A model generated the notes under the pieces. That model had not been told where the DNA came from and did no database searches. It was given only the letters and a program-made list of their open reading frames with translations. Below, piece after piece: positions 55,597 through 60,941 of a stretch of DNA of 60,941 nucleotides (its first letter is position 1; the number at the start of each line of letters is the position of its first letter). A program made the position numbers and the translations under genes. This DNA comes from Leptospira interrogans. Its GTDB lineage: Bacteria; Spirochaetota; Leptospiria; Leptospirales; Leptospiraceae. The stretch spans positions 1 to 60,941 of the forward strand of contig NZ_FTNA01000023.1 in the NCBI RefSeq assembly GCF_900156205.1, written 5' to 3'.

Positions 55597-58509
55597 ATGA
55601 AAGAATACAAAGAATTTTTATGTAAGTTATGGATGGGTAAAATCGTTTCTATTTTGATTCACTTTCGTTCATTCTGTTTTATTTTTTTATATTTGTATTT
55701 CAAAAATATTCTGTTGCGATTTCCAATCTGGTTTATTAGAAAAGTAAATATTTTTAATATACAGCGTTATCGAGATTGGTTTCTTTTTTTAATTTTGTGT
55801 TTCAATCGATTTTGGAGCGGTCTTTTTATAGTTGGGATTTTGTTTTGTCATTCTACTTTATTTGCTCAAAAGTCCATTCGGGTAGAAGTGGTTATTTTGG
55901 ATGAAACCGGGAACCACGCGATTTCCAACACTCCAGTCGTATTTCAAGAAATTGGAAAGTATCTGATTACAAGCGGAGAAGGTTCTATAAAGGTGAACTT
56001 TCCTGCTCCCGGTTCTTACAATTTAAGAATCATGACTTCGGAAAAAGTTTTTAAAAAAAACATAACCGTAGAACACGATGGTGAGAAAAAATTTATTTTT
56101 ATACGAAAACCTGCTCTTGGAGAGATCAACGTTTACGGTGAAAAAGATTTAGAATCTCTTTCCAGATACACTCTTCAACAAGAGGAAATTCAAAGATTAC
56201 CCGGAGCTCAGAACGACGCACTCAAAGCGATTCAGACTCTTCCTGGAATTACGGCGGTTCCTCCGATTGGACTTTCTTCTTCTTCGTTTAACAATTTAGT
56301 AAACAGCGTAGGGAACTCTAATCCGTATTCCAACAGCGAACGTGGGTTTTTGGTGATGAGAGGGGGTGGAACCTTAGCAAACGGTTATTATCTAGATGGT
56401 TTTCCTATGTCTTATCCGTATCACTTGGGAGATCAGTCTTCTGTACTAAATAATAATATTATAAAATCATTTAATGTTTATTCTGGGGCTTTTCCTGTCC
56501 AGTTCGGTTTTGCGACTGGTGGAATTATAGACATTAAAACTCCGGATACGGTGGCTAAAACGTCTTCCGTTATAAACTTAAATACGTTTCTTTCTGACGT
56601 TTATCATCAAAATAAAATCTCCGAAAATTTATATGCGATCGTTTCCGCTAGAAAGTCTTATCCGAACGTGACTCTCTTGAAATTATATCCGGACGGTATC
56701 CCTCAAGATGCTAAGTATGCGGATTACGAAGACTATCAGGCTAAGTTCAATTGGAAACCCGGAACCAATCATACTTTTAACGTTTTGTTATTTGGCGCCA
56801 GGGACAAACAGAAATATACAAAAGCACAAGACGATTTTGAAAACAGTAAAAAAGAATTTTTTGGTCTGCAGGGAGCGGCTTCGGGTCGTCCTCCTGTGGG
56901 CTTGGATAGATTGTTTAGAACGAGCGGTTTTAGATATACTTACAATAATAAATCTTGGTTGGAAACTTCCATTTCCATTTCGAATAATTACTTTAAAGAA
57001 TTTTTCGAAGTAGATTTTAAAAATCCTCTAACTGCAGAACAGATTTTTGAACTTCAGAACGTTACTACTCAAAATATTAATTTTTTGGAAAACAATACTA
57101 GAATCAATTTGATCGAAAGACATCTAACGTTCCGATTTGGAGGTCAGTTTAGGGATAAGACGATTCAACTTCAAGGTGAAGACATTAAATCTTCAAACTC
57201 TACGTTTTTAGATTTTTTTAACAGTTTGTTGGATTCTAATCGTCAGTTTAGGGCTTTGATTGAAGGGGATTCTATTCATACGAGAGAAATTGCGGCTTTT
57301 GCGGAAATGGAATTTAAGATCGGAGGATTTAGCATTCTTCCCGGATATAGACACGATTATTATGATAAAGCACATGAAAAAAAGGACTCATTTCGAGGTA
57401 GGGCTGAATACGAAATTCTTAAGACTGCTACAAAATTTTTGGCAGGAACGGGAGAACACTATAACGCTCCACTTCAGATTGAACAATTTTCTTCCAGATC
57501 TGGAAATCCTAATTTAAAGATGGAACATTCGATTCATTCTTCCGGTGGTATTGAACAAAGAATTACTTCTGATTATCTGATCAAAGTGGAGGGTTTTCAT
57601 AATCAATATTCTAATCTTGTAACCCCAGATTCGTATGTCCAAGATCCATATCAACCTAACAACGAAAAACGAGATATCATAAATCATCCTGATGACGTTC
57701 AAGAAAATCCTTTGATTGTTAGAAATATGAATTATTCCAATTCTAGGGACGGATATTCCAGAGGAGTTGAGTTGTTTTTAAAAGCCAATCAAGGCCCCGG
57801 ACGTAGATTTTTCGGTTGGATTTCGTATACCAATTCAGTTTCGAAAAGAAATAATCATCAACCCCAACTTACGGATGACGAGGAAAATCAAAGAACCAGA
57901 GATAATAGAGATCATAGACTTCAGTATCAGATTCACGAGGGTGGTAATTATCTCAATTATTACGACGATGGTAAATGGGAACTTTTAGTAGATAACGATA
58001 AACTTTTGTTATACGACTACGATCGAACTCATATTTTGAACGTTGTTTTTGCTTGGAAGTTCGGCCAGAGTTGGCAGATCGGTAGTAAGTATACGTATCT
58101 TACCAATGTTCCGATTACTCCTATCGTGGATTCTTCTAAAGCTTCGGGTCTTGCATCTACGGGTATCAATCTTTATAATCCAACCTATTCAGAATATTAT
58201 AATTCTGGTAGATGGCCGGACTTTCATCAATTGGATATTCGGATCGATCGTTTTATGAACTATCAATGGGGTTATGTGAATACTTACATTGAGTTGATTA
58301 ATTTTTTTGGTAATAGAAATCAGATTAGTCAAACATACAATAATTTCGGTCCTTATTCGAGAAGTGCATTTACCAATCCTTTGACTGGGTTTACGACTCC
58401 CAGTAACCCCACCCCGGTTTATAATTCCAATTATATAGAATCTACAGCGATCGGCGGAAAGGTTAAATACTATCCTTTTATTAGTATAGGAATGCAGATT
58501 CGGTTTTGA
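55597..58509 (+). CDS. TonB-dependent outer-membrane receptor
   Basis: Up to 970 residues. A hydrophobic signal segment ends LFCHSTLFAQ near residue 90. A carboxypeptidase-like regulatory segment follows (SIRVEVVILDETGNHAISNTPVVFQE), then the plug (RLPGAQNDALKAIQTLPGI, GFLVMRGG, YYLDGFPM, GGIIDIKTP), and a long beta-barrel ending ISIGMQIRF, with a terminal Phe as expected. It imports a large ligand such as siderophore-iron, B12 or oligosaccharide using TonB energy; the substrate is not readable and no TonB or periplasmic-binding gene is near. About 70 residues before the signal are abnormally long and aromatic, so the true start may be downstream. Confidence 0.9.
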   Translation: MKEYKEFLCKLWMGKIVSILIHFRSFCFIFLYLYFKNILLRFPIWFIRKVNIFNIQRYRDWFLFLILCFNRFWSGLFIVGILFCHSTLFAQKSIRVEVVILDETGNHAISNTPVVFQEIGKYLITSGEGSIKVNFPAPGSYNLRIMTSEKVFKKNITVEHDGEKKFIFIRKPALGEINVYGEKDLESLSRYTLQQEEIQRLPGAQNDALKAIQTLPGITAVPPIGLSSSSFNNLVNSVGNSNPYSNSERGFLVMRGGGTLANGYYLDGFPMSYPYHLGDQSSVLNNNIIKSFNVYSGAFPVQFGFATGGIIDIKTPDTVAKTSSVINLNTFLSDVYHQNKISENLYAIVSARKSYPNVTLLKLYPDGIPQDAKYADYEDYQAKFNWKPGTNHTFNVLLFGARDKQKYTKAQDDFENSKKEFFGLQGAASGRPPVGLDRLFRTSGFRYTYNNKSWLETSISISNNYFKEFFEVDFKNPLTAEQIFELQNVTTQNINFLENNTRINLIERHLTFRFGGQFRDKTIQLQGEDIKSSNSTFLDFFNSLLDSNRQFRALIEGDSIHTREIAAFAEMEFKIGGFSILPGYRHDYYDKAHEKKDSFRGRAEYEILKTATKFLAGTGEHYNAPLQIEQFSSRSGNPNLKMEHSIHSSGGIEQRITSDYLIKVEGFHNQYSNLVTPDSYVQDPYQPNNEKRDIINHPDDVQENPLIVRNMNYSNSRDGYSRGVELFLKANQGPGRRFFGWISYTNSVSKRNNHQPQLTDDEENQRTRDNRDHRLQYQIHEGGNYLNYYDDGKWELLVDNDKLLLYDYDRTHILNVVFAWKFGQSWQIGSKYTYLTNVPITPIVDSSKASGLASTGINLYNPTYSEYYNSGRWPDFHQLDIRIDRFMNYQWGYVNTYIELINFFGNRNQISQTYNNFGPYSRSAFTNPLTGFTTPSNPTPVYNSNYIESTAIGGKVKYYPFISIGMQIRF

Positions 58510-58725
58510 TTATTTAGAAGGTAATAATTGGTAAAATTTTCTAGGTTTTTTTTGTGGAAAACGTTTCAGTAAAGTTGAATATTCAAAAAGTAATATATTA
58601 CTGAGAATTACATAATAATAGGTTGTCTAAAATTTAGCTTCTAAGCGGCGATTTATCCAGAATCATTGTACAGATATCAGTAAGACTGTTTCGCGCAAAA
58701 TCCTTCTATTTTTTTAGAATCGATT
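58510..58725. other. Short gap between convergent genes
   Basis: 215 bases between the TonB receptor stop and the Rpn nuclease stop. No stem with a T-run stands out. Confidence 0.3.
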
Positions 58726-59640
58726 TTATAGGATTCCATGATCTTTCAGTGTTTTTTCGGAAAGCCCAGTAATTTCTAAAACTGTTTTTAGGTCGATCCC
58801 CTTTGAAAGCATTTTACTGGCGTCTTCTAACTTTCCCTTTTCGATACCTCTTTGCATACCTTCTGAAATCAGTCTTTCTGCAGTAGTCATTGCTAATTCC
58901 TCGTATTGTTCCAATTTAGATCTTTGTAAAACTACATTCAGTTCCGTGGGTTTTAAATCCCGAGCCCAATAGATATACAATAACAGTTTTCTTAAGATTG
59001 CAACCTTTTTCGACTCTTCTTCGATTGCCTGTAACAAAGAAAAAAGTCCAGGTAAATGAGAGATAAATTCTAAGTCGCCCTCTCGAATCTTTTGAACGAC
59101 TCCCAGAGTAACTTGAAACGTAATACTTTCTAATTTATCTTTCAATTCTATTTCTTTTAGATCGAACAAGTCTATTTTAAAATTGGGGATAAAGTCTTTT
59201 AAAATATCAACTTCTTGATTTGTTAAAACGAACTGATCTAACAATCGACTCCCCAATTTCCATTCTTTTTCACCGTGATAAAAAACGAATGGAATTACAA
59301 CGGAAATGGGTTCTCCGTTTCTATGTTGGTTTCGATAGATTTCTGTAAGATATCCGAGTAGTTGTATATAGATAGAGTTATCTAAATAACTTTTATGTTC
59401 GAAGAGTAAATATACATTGGTTTTGTTTCCAGATTTGAGAGGAATTTGAAACAATAGATCGGTTTGTTCTTGTTTGAGTTCTTCTGAAATAAAACTGGAT
59501 TCGGAGAGTTCTAATTTTTCTAGATCCAGTAATTTCACTACTTCTGGTGATAATGTGTTTTTAAAAAATATGGCGGCTTCTTTTTTATCCTGGAACGTTT
59601 CTCGGATCAATCGATCGTGTGGATTGTTGACTTCGGTCAT
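58726..59640 (-). CDS. Rpn-family recombination-promoting nuclease (PD-(D/E)XK)
   Basis: 304 residues. The N-terminus [26 protein letters not shown] is the Rpn/transposase_31 pattern, followed by the nuclease core: [11 protein letters not shown] (metal Asp) and LLFEHKSY (E-x-K). Conserved [11 protein letters not shown] comes next, then a helical tail with [19 protein letters not shown]. RpnA of E. coli cuts DNA and promotes RecA-independent recombination; here the role is inferred from family. Despite its old name it need not be a transposase. It stands alone on the minus strand. Confidence 0.87.
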   Translation of the reverse strand: MTEVNNPHDRLIRETFQDKKEAAIFFKNTLSPEVVKLLDLEKLELSESSFISEELKQEQTDLLFQIPLKSGNKTNVYLLFEHKSYLDNSIYIQLLGYLTEIYRNQHRNGEPISVVIPFVFYHGEKEWKLGSRLLDQFVLTNQEVDILKDFIPNFKIDLFDLKEIELKDKLESITFQVTLGVVQKIREGDLEFISHLPGLFSLLQAIEEESKKVAILRKLLLYIYWARDLKPTELNVVLQRSKLEQYEELAMTTAERLISEGMQRGIEKGKLEDASKMLSKGIDLKTVLEITGLSEKTLKDHGIL

Positions 59641-59732
59641 GGTTTATTTCAAAGTGAATTTGATGTAACTAACGCGAAAGGGGTCGATGAATGAACTCAG
59701 CAAAACGCTTTCCTAAGGGTCGCATTTTAGGA

Positions 59733-59830
59733 TCAAGTTATTGAAATTAAAAAAATTGAATGTATAACTGTGATACATAATAACTTGACCAGAGCTGAGA
59801 GCCGGTCCGGCTTGCCGTAGGCAAGCCGGA
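59733..59830. repeat. Two consecutive hairpins around CAGAGCTGAGAGC
   Basis: TCAAGTTATT (59733-59742) and its inverse (59779-59788) enclose an AT-rich loop, followed by CAGAGCTGAGAGC. Next comes a GC-rich stem TCCGGCTTGCC / GGCAAGCCGGA (59806-59816 and 59820-59830) with a three-base loop. The first part resembles 47968-48040. The second stem is by far the most GC-rich structure in the gaps. Confidence 0.7.
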
Positions 59831-60138
59831 TTCGCCCTGATTTTTTTACGTCGAACTCACGTTACTTTAGGTTTTTATTGAGTCAATTGGATTTAAGTTT
59901 ATTTTTTTTAAATTATACATCGATACTTTGATTTGTCTGTAGATTGTGATTTTTTTGGTAACTTAGAAAAAATATCAGAACTTGTTTTAGAACTTTAATT
60001 ATGATTATTTAGAAATTTATAATAAACTGTTGGAGTTCCTACGGGAATTATAACATTGCATAATTTAACGTGTATTTGGTGTAGGCGAACCAGAAAAAGT
60101 AATTTATAACGAAGTGCTAAAGCTGTAATTTCTAAATT

Positions 60139-60334
60139 TTGCAGTAGTTCCCACAAATTAAGTCGCATTATGGATTTTTAAAGATCCATTTTCTGTAATT
60201 GGAATTTGTAATAGTTCCCACATTTCAAGTTTTTACCGTAAAACTACGATTTGCAGTAGTTCCCACAAATTAAGTCGCATTATGAATTTTTAAAGATCCA
60301 TTTTCTGTAATTGGAATTTGCAGTAGTTCCCACA
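60139..60334 (+). repeat. 84-bp direct duplication with palindromes at its edges
   Basis: 60139-60222 and 60251-60334 are nearly identical (TTGCAGTAGTTCCCACAAAT, then AAGTCGCATTATG and TTTCTGTAATTGGAATTTG), a period of 112 bases. Each copy starts and ends with a GTTCCCACA motif, so duplication between palindromes is likely. Confidence 0.85.
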
Positions 60335-60843
60335 ATTTTAGAAATCGATCTGCAAAATACAGATTTCATTTCTTTTAAGAAAAAATGGAAGTATTTATAA
60401 CGGCATTTCTAAGCTTAAGAAAATTTTAAGAGGACCACTTGATTCAGATGAAGACTTTGTTCAAACACTGGAAATGAATTTCTTACACCGAACTTACGTT
60501 AAGCGATTATTTTTATAGGAATCAGTAAAACAGAGAATCGACATTTGGTGCTATATACATTCGCTAATTTTTTTAACTATCCGTTTTTAAAATTACTTCT
60601 CATCAGTTTTTAAACAGTGCCTAAAAATAAAGTAGACAAAATCCAAAAAAAGTCAGATGTTACATTTTGTGAATATATTTAACGTATAAAATCACAAATA
60701 GTTTTATTTATAAACAATTGGATCATTTGTAATTTGCCGAACCATACATAGAAAAAAACAAGGTGAAACTTTGAAAACAAGAATTTGGTTAAGGCACTAA
60801 AAAAGTGAAATCATTGAAAAATATAACATATAAGGGTGTAACA

Positions 60844-60941
60844 ATGAAAATAGGCATTTTAAAGCATATAATTACCGTAATACTATTGTGTACCTATAGC
60901 GCGTTATACGCCCCGCCTGTCGTGGTTCCAAACCTAAATAC
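60844..60941 (+). CDS. Exported protein, start only (runs off the window)
   Basis: The ATG at 60844 has AAGGGTG as ribosome-binding site. The product begins MKIGILKHIITVILLCTY, continuing SALYAPPVVVPNLN. This is a signal peptide, with cleavage likely after ALYA. The gene continues past the window end, so no function can be given. Confidence 0.7.
   Translation, partial: MKIGILKHIITVILLCTYSALYAPPVVVPNLN

Larger units (their letters stand above)
59641..60843. other. Gene-free repeat-rich stretch
   Basis: Holds the hairpin repeat pair (59733-59830), an ACGTCGAACTCACGTTA string near 59850, palindrome-type motifs from 60030 to 60334, and a 112-base-period duplication. The final 400 bases show no repeat. 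Confidence 0.65.

Noticed and set aside
58726..59640. Rpn-family gene as an active transposase
   Set aside because: The family name is historical; there are no flanking inverted repeats or target duplication and the fold is a PD-(D/E)XK nuclease.
60139..60334. Regularly spaced GTTCCCACA motifs as a CRISPR array
   Set aside because: Units are 16-bp palindromes with conserved, not unique, sequence between them; the between-unit DNA is itself duplicated.

Overview
The window looks like chromosomal DNA of a pathogenic Leptospira (a spirochaete). It is AT-rich. It carries DUF1554 and DUF1566 lipoproteins with spirochaetal lipoboxes, a leucine-rich-repeat lipoprotein, a spiro-SPASM radical SAM protein, a dCache chemoreceptor and an Rpn-type nuclease. 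Long gene-free stretches are filled with short dispersed repeats. The species is not fixed by what I can see. No rRNA, tRNA or transposase gene was recognised.

Layout. 0-5 kb: STAS protein, secreted protein, DnaJ-like protein, mannose-6-phosphate isomerase, HNH protein, DUF1292 protein. 5-12 kb: a MotA-like stator without MotB, a small exported protein, a DUF1566 lipoprotein, an MBL-fold hydrolase and a dihaem cytochrome c peroxidase. 12.3-14.3 kb: a decay zone with a broken lipoprotein paralogue, a frameshifted MNT nucleotidyltransferase, an intact lipoprotein-like ORF and a HEPN start fragment. 14.3-23.3 kb (minus strand): a citrate-synthase homologue lacking key catalytic residues, then (in transcription order) a chemoreceptor and a SurA-like chaperone / spiro-SPASM / SpsF-PseG fusion set. 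25.3-34.3 kb: a type I-C CRISPR-Cas locus (cas3-cas5-cas8c-cas7-cas4-cas1-cas2, minus strand) with repeat remnants on both sides. Its cas3 has an in-frame amber stop, its cas4 has lost its N-terminus, and its cas1 appears to start at CTG. 35.4-40.8 kb: aspartate kinase, sodium:solute symporter, DUF1554 lipoprotein. 40.9-53.0 kb: five minus-strand genes whose transcription order (WGR-DUF4132-LRR, MoxR AAA ATPase, DUF5682, VWA, SWIM) matches my recollection of the uncharacterised E. coli yehI/yehL/yehM/yehP/yehQ genes. 53.6-61 kb: LRR lipoprotein, TonB-dependent receptor, Rpn nuclease and the start of an exported protein.

The best candidate for an undescribed system is the 12-kb AAA/VWA/SWIM/WGR cluster: an ATPase-VWA pair with a very large WGR protein that here has gained leucine-rich repeats. 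The CRISPR-Cas locus reads as complete in gene content but impaired in interference (cas3) and possibly in adaptation (cas4, cas1 start).

The intergenic DNA is unusual. I recognise at least seven copies of a ~100-bp element with inverted termini (MITE-like), three copies of a ~170-bp element with other inverted termini, three copies of a ~97-bp element, a hairpin family, and many copies of a 16-bp palindrome of the form TGTGGNAGTTCCCACA. All were found by eye, so the copy counts are minimum estimates.
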